Shown: positions 50,750 to 58,460 of the stretch, piece by piece
Position numbering within the stretch: position 1 is the stretch's first letter
How the letters are laid out: each line of letters opens with the position of its first letter
From: SIG653 sp964509125
GTDB lineage: Bacteria; Bacillota; Clostridia; Oscillospirales; CAG-382
Length of the DNA: 64,000 nt
Assembly (NCBI GenBank): GCA_964509125.1
Contig: CAZDVZ010000001.1
Location: 1 to 64,000 of the forward strand
Direction: 5' to 3'
The notes under the pieces: generated by a model
Seen by the model: the letters and a program-made list of their open reading frames with translations, nothing else
What the model was told of the DNA's origin: nothing
The model's database searches: none
Position numbers and translations under genes: made by a program

Positions 50750-51580
50750 TCACACTCCACTATATGCAGAAAATCCGCCATCCACGGCAATTACAGTACC
50801 TGTAACAAAACCACTTGCCTTGTCGTCTGACAACCAAAGAAGCGCGCCCAAAAGGTCATCTATCTCCCCAAACCGCTTCATTGGAGTAGCATTCAAAATC
50901 TTCTTTGTCCTATCCGTGGGATTGCCCTCTTCGTCAAACAGCAGATCCCTGTTTTGATTTGTCACAAAAAAACCGGGGGCTATGGCGTTACATCGTATAT
51001 TACATGGAGCAAAATGCACCGAAAGCCACTGCGTGAAATTTGATATCCCCGATTTTGCCGCAGAATATGCAGGGATCTTTGTAAGAGGACGAAACGCATT
51101 CATTGAAGAAATGTTTATAATATTCCCTCCCGTTTCCACCATATCTTCTGCAAAAACTTGAGTTACAAGGAATGCGGAGGTAATATTCAGATCAAAAACG
51201 AATTTAAATCCTCCCTCGTCCAAAGAAAAAAAGTCCTTTACATCCTTTGTATCAGGAGTCATAATTTCGTTGTCACAAGTTGCCCTCGGATTATTTCCGC
51301 CAGCTCCGTTAATAAGGAAATTTATCTTTCCCCACTTTTCATTTATTTTTAGTTTTGCTTCTTTAATGTTTTCTTTATCAAGACAATTGCAACAAATGCC
51401 AATAGCGTTTTCGCCAATTTCCTTTTGAACTTCATCCACCGCTTTACCATTAATATCAAGCAAAGCAACTTTCGCTCCGCATTCTGCCAAAGCCTTTGCA
51501 AAAGATCTGCAGATCACGCCACCTGCCCCTGTAATTGCAACTATTTTATTTGTAAGGTCTACCCTAAACGGAACATTCAT
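50750..51580 (-). CDS. SDR-type fructuronate reductase (D-mannonate oxidoreductase)
   Basis: Reduces D-fructuronate to D-mannonate with NAD(P)H. The 276-residue SDR has the cofactor motif AITGAGGVICRSFAKALAEC, INGAGGNNP, the catalytic Ser in NISSMNAFRP, the Tyr-Lys in YSAAKSG and VIAVDGGFSAYSGV. Clostridia and Bacilli often use this SDR in place of the long-chain UxuB. The assignment rests on its overlap (ATGA) with uxuA and its place in the complete hexuronate set; biochemical identity is inferred. Confidence 0.88.
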   Translation of the reverse strand: MNVPFRVDLTNKIVAITGAGGVICRSFAKALAECGAKVALLDINGKAVDEVQKEIGENAIGICCNCLDKENIKEAKLKINEKWGKINFLINGAGGNNPRATCDNEIMTPDTKDVKDFFSLDEGGFKFVFDLNITSAFLVTQVFAEDMVETGGNIINISSMNAFRPLTKIPAYSAAKSGISNFTQWLSVHFAPCNIRCNAIAPGFFVTNQNRDLLFDEEGNPTDRTKKILNATPMKRFGEIDDLLGALLWLSDDKASGFVTGTVIAVDGGFSAYSGV

Positions 51581-52620
51581 TTTTTGCCTCCCAATTCTTT
51601 TTCCACAGCCTCAAATAGTCCATTAAGATATGCCGCGCCCAATGCGCGATCATAAAGTCCATATCCCGGTTTTCCATCCTCGCCCCAAATATTTCTTCCG
51701 TGGTCGGGACGAACATATCCATTAAATCCACCTTTTACCAAAGCACGAACAACTCCGTAAATATCAACATCGCCCCAAGAGGTCAAATGTCCCGCTTCGG
51801 TAAAATCCATTTTACCGGAATATTTTATCTGCCTTATGTGTGCAAAGAAAATTCTGTCTGCATACTTTTCTGCCATAGAAACAAGGTCGTTTTCGCGCCC
51901 CGCTCCCAAAGATCCGGTACAAAATGTCACGCCGTTGTGCCTATTAGGAACGGCTGAAAAAAGCTTATCATAGCTTTCGGCACTTGTAATAATACGAGGC
52001 AACCCAAACATATCCCATGGCGGATCATCCGGGTGTATCGCCATATTAATTCCTGTTTCATCGCAGGCGGGCATTATGCCCTCTAAAAAGTAAACCAAAT
52101 TTTGAAAAAGCTGTTCATGAGTTATATCTTTGTAAGCTCTAATAAGCTCGCCCAACTCTTCGGGTCTATAGCTTTCGTCCCATCCCGGCAAATGCAGGTT
52201 ATTCGGATCAAGGGACATGAGCTCGTCATGGTTATATGAAAGCGAATTGCTTCCGTCGGGAGCGTTTGTTTTCAAATTTGTCCTAAGCCAATCGAAAACA
52301 GGCATAAAATTGTAACAAATACATTTTACCCCATATTTCCCTAAAACACGTATTGTTTCCGAATAATTCTCAATAAGTCTATCCCGCGTGGGTTTGCCTA
52401 ATTTTATATCTTCGTGAACAGGCACGGACTCTATTACTTCCATTCCAATATTGCAATTATCGCAAAGTGATTTTAGCCGAATAATTTTGTCTTCTCCCCA
52501 GCGTTCACCAACTTTTACGTCGTAAACCGCAGTTACTACACTGCTCATGTTGGGGATCTGCTTTATATATTGTAACGGAATAACATCATTTTCACCGTAC
52601 CAGCGAAATGTCATTTTCAT
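51577..52620 (-). CDS. uxuA: Mannonate dehydratase
   Basis: Converts D-mannonate to 2-keto-3-deoxygluconate with a divalent metal. The 347-residue product begins MKMTFRWYGENDVIPLQYIK, as in the family, and contains CYNFMPVFDWLRT, MAIHPDDPPW, FCTGSLGAG and FAHIRQIKY, which carry the metal-binding Asp/His/Cys set, and RPDHGRNIWGEDG near the end. Complete and typical. It overlaps the next gene by four bases and follows uxaC by 10 bp. Confidence 0.97.
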   Translation of the reverse strand: MKMTFRWYGENDVIPLQYIKQIPNMSSVVTAVYDVKVGERWGEDKIIRLKSLCDNCNIGMEVIESVPVHEDIKLGKPTRDRLIENYSETIRVLGKYGVKCICYNFMPVFDWLRTNLKTNAPDGSNSLSYNHDELMSLDPNNLHLPGWDESYRPEELGELIRAYKDITHEQLFQNLVYFLEGIMPACDETGINMAIHPDDPPWDMFGLPRIITSAESYDKLFSAVPNRHNGVTFCTGSLGAGRENDLVSMAEKYADRIFFAHIRQIKYSGKMDFTEAGHLTSWGDVDIYGVVRALVKGGFNGYVRPDHGRNIWGEDGKPGYGLYDRALGAAYLNGLFEAVEKELGGKK

Positions 52621-52630
52621 AATTGCTTCC

Positions 52631-53959
52631 TCATTTTTGTTTTATTAAATATTTTGGGGTTTTATAACATATATTTTCCACTAAAGAATAAGCAGAAGAA
52701 AGATCGTATTCTCCCCTCTCCACATATTCCGCAACAACGCTTGCAAGAATGCGGCGAAAAAAGTCGAATCTTACATAACTTGAAAAGCTCCTCGAATCTG
52801 TAAGCATGCCGGTGCAAGTTCCCAAAACAGAATATTCTGCAATTGTTTGGAGATTTTTTCTTATGCCCAAAACAGTATCATTAAACCACCATGCCGCACC
52901 CATGCGCACGTTTCGAAACGCACCCGTTATGCAAGCCAAAGCAGGAAGTGGAGAATCATTTAGGGAATAAAGCACCAAAGAAGGGCGTTCGCTTTCAGGA
53001 ATTTTAGCTAAAAGCTGCGTTGGATCAACATTTTTATTAACTCCTATAACATCAAATCCGCTATCTGAACCGCATTTTTTAAAGTATTCGGGATTTACAT
53101 TCCTTACAACGCCAAAATGAAGCTGAACCGTCATATCTCGTTTTTTGCACTCTTTTAAAATAAATGACAGCAGAAACCAAACGAGCTTATCTTGGTCTGA
53201 ACCACTCATATTTTCTTTATTTTCATATATTTTTTCTGCCTCTTTAAAATCCGCAGAAAGCAAGGGGAACTGTCCAAAACCTATGTCTGCTATGGTACAT
53301 CCGTGAGATACAAAATAATCCATTCTCGCTGAAATGGCATTCATAAGTCCTTTTAATGTGCTTGTTTCATACCCCGATATCAATGATAATTTTTCAAGAT
53401 ATCCCTTTTCAAAAGAAAAAACTTTGTCAGGTCTGAATGTCGGGGCAACAACCGTATTTCCATATTTTCCATGAGGTTTTAAATCATCCGTAGGATCATC
53501 CGTGGTAGCGATATATTCCACTTTAAATTTTTTCAAAAGATGAGAAACAGTAATGCTTTTCAACTTTTCCGTTGCCTCTTTGTATATTTCCTCTCCGCTT
53601 TCCTTGTTAAGGGGCTTGGTTATTCCAAAAATTTGAGAAAGCTCCATATGAGTCCAATAATAAAGAGGGTTTCCGCATAACATTGGCATTATCTCGGCAT
53701 ATTTCAAAAACTTTTCGCGAAAATCAGCATCGCCTGTAATATATTTTTCTTCCACACCGCAAAGACGCATTGCGCGCCATTTGTAATGATCGGATTTAAG
53801 CCAAAATTCGCCAATATCGGAAAAATGCGCATCCTCGCTTATCATGTATGGGTCAAGATGGCAATGATAATCTATAATGGGAAGATCTTTTACATGGTCA
53901 TACAACTTTGTTGCCGTTTCGCTTTGAAGCAAAACAGTGTTATCAAAAAAATTCATCAT
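52631..53959 (-). CDS. uxaC: Glucuronate (uronate) isomerase
   Basis: Isomerises D-glucuronate to D-fructuronate (and galacturonate to tagaturonate). The 442-residue amidohydrolase-fold product has the metal motif PIIDYHCHLDPYMIS, EFWLKSDHYKWRAMRLCG, TTDDPTDDLKPHGK, VQLHFGVVRNVN and WWFNDTVLGIRK, all characteristic. Length is slightly short of E. coli (470) but normal for the Firmicute type. The ATG at 53959 with GGAGAG just upstream is chosen. It follows the Gfo/Idh gene by 15 bp. Confidence 0.96.
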   Translation of the reverse strand: MMNFFDNTVLLQSETATKLYDHVKDLPIIDYHCHLDPYMISEDAHFSDIGEFWLKSDHYKWRAMRLCGVEEKYITGDADFREKFLKYAEIMPMLCGNPLYYWTHMELSQIFGITKPLNKESGEEIYKEATEKLKSITVSHLLKKFKVEYIATTDDPTDDLKPHGKYGNTVVAPTFRPDKVFSFEKGYLEKLSLISGYETSTLKGLMNAISARMDYFVSHGCTIADIGFGQFPLLSADFKEAEKIYENKENMSGSDQDKLVWFLLSFILKECKKRDMTVQLHFGVVRNVNPEYFKKCGSDSGFDVIGVNKNVDPTQLLAKIPESERPSLVLYSLNDSPLPALACITGAFRNVRMGAAWWFNDTVLGIRKNLQTIAEYSVLGTCTGMLTDSRSFSSYVRFDFFRRILASVVAEYVERGEYDLSSAYSLVENICYKTPKYLIKQK

Positions 53960-53974
53960 AGCGCTCTCCAATTT

Positions 53975-54922
53975 TTACACATCAATCCATTTGCCGCCAC
54001 TTTTATAGGAAGCGAGTATTAAGTTAACTACTTTTGCGCTTTCTTTGCCGTCAATTTCAAATTTTTTCCCCGTTTTTACACAGTTATAAAAATCCTTAAC
54101 CAAGGCTTCATGACTACTTCCGTAGCACGACTTGCCCAAAGCGGCAGCTTCCCTTTCGAAATATTTAAGTTCTTTTCCCACCACAACATAATCGGGCATT
54201 ATTTTCAACCACTCGCCGGAAACGCAGAGCGTTATCTCAACAGGGCAATCTTTATTGTTTCCGTTGGATGCGTAAAAAGTGAATTCACCGCCATTTTTAG
54301 CCAAAATGGTTGCCGTGTCTTCCACATCAATAACGCCCTGCAAAGTAAGATTTGAAAGGCTTGCCGAAAGATTCCCCGGCATTCCGCAAAACCATTGCAT
54401 AAGATCCAACGTATGAAGTGCTTGATTTATTAATACTCCGCCGCCCTCTGTAGTTGCGTGACCGCGCCACTCCCCTGAATCGTAATAGCTTTTATCTCGG
54501 TGCCATGAAACCTGTCCAACGCCACCTTCAACTTTTTTCCCCGTTATATATTCTTTAACAAACCTATTGGCAGGGTTATATCTGTTTTGATGACAAACGC
54601 CAAGCTTAGCCGTGGAGTTTCTCTCGGCCTCAAGAATAATATCAATATCTTCTCTTCTTATACACAAAGGCTTTTCGCATAAAACATTAATGCCTCTTTC
54701 AAGACAATATACAATCATTTCCGCGTGAAGAAAATGAGGCGTACAAATATGTACAACATCGGGAGCTATCTCATCCAACATCAATTTATAATTTGTATAT
54801 CTTGCAACATCCTTCGGGATGGGGGCATTTGAATCGCATATTGCCTTAAGAGTGCCCATGTTCCTTAAAATTTGCTCATGAAGCTTTCCTATTACGCCAT
54901 ACCCAATTATTACAGATTTCAT
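53975..54922 (-). CDS. Gfo/Idh/MocA-family dehydrogenase (first of two)
   Basis: A 315-residue NAD(P)-dependent sugar or sugar-acid oxidoreductase. The Rossmann motif is VIIGYGVIGKLHEQIL, followed by CTPHFLHAEMI and the catalytic ELCEKPL-type motif NVLCEKPLCI with the key Lys. GGVLINQALHTLDLMQWFCG holds the catalytic His/Asp region. Substrate not determinable. Start ATG 54922 has GGAG six bases before it; two longer starts overlap that site. Located between its paralogue and uxaC, so it likely feeds a modified or epimeric sugar acid into the glucuronate route. Confidence 0.88.
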   Translation of the reverse strand: MKSVIIGYGVIGKLHEQILRNMGTLKAICDSNAPIPKDVARYTNYKLMLDEIAPDVVHICTPHFLHAEMIVYCLERGINVLCEKPLCIRREDIDIILEAERNSTAKLGVCHQNRYNPANRFVKEYITGKKVEGGVGQVSWHRDKSYYDSGEWRGHATTEGGGVLINQALHTLDLMQWFCGMPGNLSASLSNLTLQGVIDVEDTATILAKNGGEFTFYASNGNNKDCPVEITLCVSGEWLKIMPDYVVVGKELKYFEREAAALGKSCYGSSHEALVKDFYNCVKTGKKFEIDGKESAKVVNLILASYKSGGKWIDV

Positions 54923-54936
54923 TCTCATCTCCTTTT

Positions 54937-56106
54937 TCAATATGTACCGCTTGTATCGCTCACCGATGAATCATTTGCTTCTTTGTGGCGTGAAATTTTT
55001 CGATAAGCGTTCAACTCTTCTAAGTATCTATCTTCATCTACGGGAAGAGAAATCTTCTCTCCGCCGTTCCAGCCGGAAAGCTCAATTGCGTTCATAAGCT
55101 CCACACCCATGAGACCTTCTTTTCCTTCTACAAATAACTGCTCTTTTCCCAAAATGGTATTTGTAAAATTGTTGATTATTCCAACGTGCTGAAGATTGAG
55201 CCCGTCCGTTTCCACTTGTACGGTTTCTACAGGTGGACGATCAAAGCCTCCCTTGCAAGTTGCAGACCATTTTAAACTGTCTTCTGAGTTTTTGTACCAA
55301 ATGAGCTTACCATCTTCGCAGAGAAGTTTTCCCTTGGTTCCGGATACTTCGAATCGGTTTGTACCCGGAGTTTCTCCGGTTGTAGTTACAAAAACACCTG
55401 TTGCACCATTTTTGTAACGGAAAACCGCTGTCACTTCATCTTCAACTTCAATATCGTGCCATTTGCCATATTGGCAAAAACCTTGAACTTCAACGGGCAT
55501 TTCGCCTACTACCCATTGAATAAGGTCTATTTGATGTGGGCATTGATTAATAAGTACACCGCCACCCTCTCCCGACCACGTGGCACGCCAGCTTCCGCTT
55601 GCATAATACGCCTCCGTTCTAAACCAATCGGTTATTATCCAATTCACCCTTTGAAGCTGGCCTATCCCACCTTCTTTAATTATCTCTCTCATTTTACGGT
55701 AAAGACAATTTGTCCTTTGATTAAACATCATTGTGAAAAGCGCGCCCGTTTTTTTAGATGCTTCGTTCATCTCTTTAACTTGCTTTGTAAAAACGCCCGC
55801 GGGTTTTTCACAAATAACATGAATGTTACGCTTGAAACACTCTATCGCCATTTCCGGATGGAGATAATGAGGAACTTCAATGAGAACAGCGTCACAAAGT
55901 CCGCTATCTAACATTTCTATATAATCGGTGAAATATTTTGCATCTTTATTTTTAGTCTTGCTTTTAACATTTTCTATTTTTTGAGGATTTATGTCACACA
56001 TTGCGGAAACAACTGCATTTTCCGCCTTCCCTTCATCAAAAATATTAAGGGCATAAGTGGAGCCTTGGTTGCCCAAACCTATAATTCCATATCTTACAGT
56101 TTCCAT
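54937..56106 (-). CDS. Gfo/Idh/MocA-family dehydrogenase (second)
   Basis: A 389-residue paralogue of the preceding enzyme with GIIGLGNQGSTYALN, VPHYLHPEMAI, HVICEKPAGVF and GGVLINQCPHQIDLIQWVVG (active-site residues kept). Its C-terminal domain is longer and includes FVTTTGETPGTNRFEVSGT. The two paralogues differ enough that they probably act on different substrates or on two steps of one. It ends 14 bp before the first Gfo/Idh start and follows a TIM-barrel isomerase by 15 bp. Confidence 0.88.
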   Translation of the reverse strand: METVRYGIIGLGNQGSTYALNIFDEGKAENAVVSAMCDINPQKIENVKSKTKNKDAKYFTDYIEMLDSGLCDAVLIEVPHYLHPEMAIECFKRNIHVICEKPAGVFTKQVKEMNEASKKTGALFTMMFNQRTNCLYRKMREIIKEGGIGQLQRVNWIITDWFRTEAYYASGSWRATWSGEGGGVLINQCPHQIDLIQWVVGEMPVEVQGFCQYGKWHDIEVEDEVTAVFRYKNGATGVFVTTTGETPGTNRFEVSGTKGKLLCEDGKLIWYKNSEDSLKWSATCKGGFDRPPVETVQVETDGLNLQHVGIINNFTNTILGKEQLFVEGKEGLMGVELMNAIELSGWNGGEKISLPVDEDRYLEELNAYRKISRHKEANDSSVSDTSGTY

Positions 56107-56121
56107 TTTTACCTCACAAAA

Positions 56122-56886
56122 TTAAAAATTTCTGTTTATATACTCTATGCTTCTTTTCACTTGACCAAGAGTATCCGCCATATCTGCGGCGTTATCCTGC
56201 TCTACGAGAAAATATTCCGTCCCCGATGATTTTGCATGAGATATGAATTTTTCAAAATCAAGCGTTCCGTCACCCACAGGACACATTCTCGGCTCAAAGC
56301 CGCCTTCCGGCGTTTTTGTAATTTTGTAATCCTTCAAATGAACACATTCGATTCGCCCTTTAAGCCTGTCTGCAATTTCGCACATATCAACTCCGCCGTA
56401 TTGGAGCCAATACGTGTCAAGAGTAAAATGCAAATGAGGAGCGTTATTTATCAAATAATCAAACACCGTTTCCTTGCCGTGACGATAAAATTCAAAATGA
56501 TGATTATGATAAAACAGCTTGCATCCGTTTTCTTCCATCCTCATTGCGGCATCCTCCAACAAGGACACGGTTTCTGCCAATTTTTCTTTGGTTTCCATAG
56601 CCTCAAACGGCATCATTCCAAGGCCAATGTATTTGCATCCGAAAAGCGAATGTTCTTCCATTAAAGTTTTTGTATCATTTATGATTCTATCTATTGGCAC
56701 GTGCGTTAAAACGGTATCAAGTCCCGTTTTCTCCGAAACCCTTTTTATCATTTCGGGAACAAACTTTCCTCCGGAATATTGCATGAAAGAATATCCCATT
56801 TCTTTAAGGGCGAATGCCGCCTGTTCAAAATCTTCCTCTGTTTTTAAATGGTTGCGAATTGAAAATAAATTAAGTCCTACCTTCAT
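56122..56886 (-). CDS. Sugar phosphate isomerase/epimerase, TIM-barrel (first of two)
   Basis: A 254-residue xylose-isomerase-like/AP-endonuclease-2-family barrel: MKVGLNLFSIRNHLKTEEDF, LGMMPFEAMETKEKL, YHNHHFEFYRHGK (metal His/Glu), HFTLDTYWLQYGG, VHLKDYKI, VGDGTLDFEKF and FLVEQDNAAD. The conserved His, Asp and Glu metal ligands are present. Members isomerise or epimerise keto-sugars, inosose or related compounds; substrate here unknown. Within the hexuronate operon, upstream of the Gfo/Idh pair. Confidence 0.87.
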   Translation of the reverse strand: MKVGLNLFSIRNHLKTEEDFEQAAFALKEMGYSFMQYSGGKFVPEMIKRVSEKTGLDTVLTHVPIDRIINDTKTLMEEHSLFGCKYIGLGMMPFEAMETKEKLAETVSLLEDAAMRMEENGCKLFYHNHHFEFYRHGKETVFDYLINNAPHLHFTLDTYWLQYGGVDMCEIADRLKGRIECVHLKDYKITKTPEGGFEPRMCPVGDGTLDFEKFISHAKSSGTEYFLVEQDNAADMADTLGQVKRSIEYINRNF

Positions 56887-56895
56887 TTTGTCTCC

Positions 56896-57756
56896 TTACT
56901 CCACTTCAAAGCCGCCTTTTACTTCTCTGCAACCGCATTTTATCAAAAGTCTTTTAAGATATAATACCGCCGCATCAAACGCTTCTTCTCCACTTACAAA
57001 ATTAAATCGATGCTTCATTTCTTCGCCGTCTATTTCGTTATATCCTTCAAATATTTTAAGATGAGGTTCTAATGTCAAAACGGTATTAACATTTTTACTG
57101 ACTATAATCTGCAAAATGCGCTCAATATTTCCATCTCCAACTCCCGCCGGAACCAACTCACCCGTTTGATGCACTACATCTTTAACGTGAAAATATAGAC
57201 TTTTGTCCAACAATGCGGGAATTGTTTTGTGGGGCATTTCCCCAACCTGCAAAAAGTTTGCCGGATCGTAAACAAACTTCAGCCCCGAAACGGAATTTAA
57301 AAGGTCCAGAATCCTCTCTGTTGTGTCACCGTAAATTCCTTTTTCGTTTTCATGGCACAAGGTTATTCCATAACTTTTTGCCACGTTCACCATTTTCACA
57401 AGACGCTCTATAACAGCTTCCCTATCTCCGTATGCGCCGTAAAAGCTAAACATCCTAATGCGCTCGGTTTCCAAAACATTGGCAAGACGGCACAAATGGT
57501 GCACTTCTCTCATATATTCATCAAAATCCACGGATATGTCAACTTTTCCCATGGGAGATCCCAAAGCAGAAAGGGATATGCCGTTTTCTTTAAGCGCTTT
57601 ATGTACTTGTTTTCCTTCTTCTAAAGTAAAATTTTTTACATTTTTCCCGTCAACCGACCTTAGCTCTGTAAGATATATATTATTTTTTAAAAGAGAATTT
57701 ATCTGTGTGGGCAAAGACTTACCTGCCTCATCCGAAAATGCACTAAGTTTTATCAT
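56896..57756 (-). CDS. Sugar phosphate isomerase/epimerase, TIM-barrel (second)
   Basis: A second barrel of the same superfamily but diverged from its neighbour: MIKLSAFSDEAGKSLPTQIN, RMFSFYGAYGD, LCHENEKGIYGDT (metal Glu), FVYDPANFLQVGE, YFHVKDVVH, PAGVGDGNIERIL and TLEPHLKIFEG. Metal ligands intact. The start is uncertain. ATG 57756 matches the family N-terminus but has no near ribosome site, whereas a GTG at 57801 overlaps the upstream stop as GTGA and would add 15 residues. Pairing of such barrels with Gfo/Idh enzymes is a common module for oxidation-epimerisation of sugars. Confidence 0.85.
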   Translation of the reverse strand: MIKLSAFSDEAGKSLPTQINSLLKNNIYLTELRSVDGKNVKNFTLEEGKQVHKALKENGISLSALGSPMGKVDISVDFDEYMREVHHLCRLANVLETERIRMFSFYGAYGDREAVIERLVKMVNVAKSYGITLCHENEKGIYGDTTERILDLLNSVSGLKFVYDPANFLQVGEMPHKTIPALLDKSLYFHVKDVVHQTGELVPAGVGDGNIERILQIIVSKNVNTVLTLEPHLKIFEGYNEIDGEEMKHRFNFVSGEEAFDAAVLYLKRLLIKCGCREVKGGFEVE

Positions 57757-57797
57757 ATATAAATCGACGACAATTTTGCCCGTTCCTTTCTTGTTTT

Positions 57798-58331
57798 TCA
57801 CACATAATGAGATATTTCCCCAAAAACGCTCACTTTCATTACAGACGGATCAATTTGAATTACGGTTTTTTGCTTTTTCTTGGCATATTCAACGGTGTAA
57901 GCGGTTCCTCCCTTTTGACCGTCAAAACAACAAACAACAACATCTGCATTATCTACCATATAACGATTCCGCTTCAAAAAACAATTCTTAGTATACGCGG
58001 GAGAAACCATAACGATTTTATCGGAATGTAGCAAAACACTTTCCCTTCTCTGCCTTTCACTAACATTCCATTGTTTATCCTGGGCGGGAAAAGGAACGGC
58101 ACAAATCAATTTTAATGTGGAGATTTCGCTTTTTAGCTCTATTATTTCCTCTGCCGTCCAAAGATCAAAGCCTCTTGCAACGCCGGAAATAAAGCTATCG
58201 TATCCTAACTCGATAAGCCGTTTTATCACCTGAGTTTGCAAACTTCTGAATCTTATATATTTTTCATTAAGGCTGTCTTCCGGAAATCCAAGTTTTTCGG
58301 GGCGATAACCTGTAAATGCCACAGTTTTCAT
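57798..58331 (-). CDS. SLOG-domain protein of the DUF1273/YpsA type
   Basis: The 177-residue product has KTVAFTGYRPEKLGF, GYDSFISGVARGFDLWTAE and a C-terminal DVVVCCFDGQKGGTAYTVEY, the nucleotide-like-ligand-binding pattern of the SLOG/Rossmann family (DprA/LOG relatives). B. subtilis YpsA belongs here, but the biochemical role of the family is unclear; proposed ligands are nucleotides or ADP-ribose derivatives. It is the first gene after the operon promoter at 58364-58391, with GAGGGA before the ATG, so it is probably cotranscribed with the sugar-acid genes. Its presence there is unexplained. Confidence 0.83.
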   Translation of the reverse strand: MKTVAFTGYRPEKLGFPEDSLNEKYIRFRSLQTQVIKRLIELGYDSFISGVARGFDLWTAEEIIELKSEISTLKLICAVPFPAQDKQWNVSERQRRESVLLHSDKIVMVSPAYTKNCFLKRNRYMVDNADVVVCCFDGQKGGTAYTVEYAKKKQKTVIQIDPSVMKVSVFGEISHYV

Positions 58332-58363
58332 TTTTCCCTCTTGTTTACATATTACTTTTTTTA

Positions 58364-58391
58364 ATTATACCATATTTTTTTTATTTTTCAA
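58364..58391 (-). promoter_or_regulatory. Promoter of the hexuronate operon
   Basis: Minus strand TTGAAA (58391-58386), 16 bases, TATAAT (58369-58364), 33 bp before the SLOG gene, adjoining the terminator of the upstream operon. No obvious operator repeat was seen. Confidence 0.7.
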
Positions 58392-58405
58392 TATTTTCGC
58401 TAAAA

Positions 58406-58448
58406 AATATAAGGGGCCGCAAAAAACTTTTTCACGGCTCCTTATATT
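58406..58448 (-). terminator. Terminator of the LTA-synthase-like operon
   Basis: AATATAAGGGGCCGC (58406-58420) is nearly complementary to CACGGCTCCTTATATT (58433-58448). The minus strand goes on with U-rich sequence. Confidence 0.75.
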
Positions 58449-58460
58449 CAATGTATTAGG

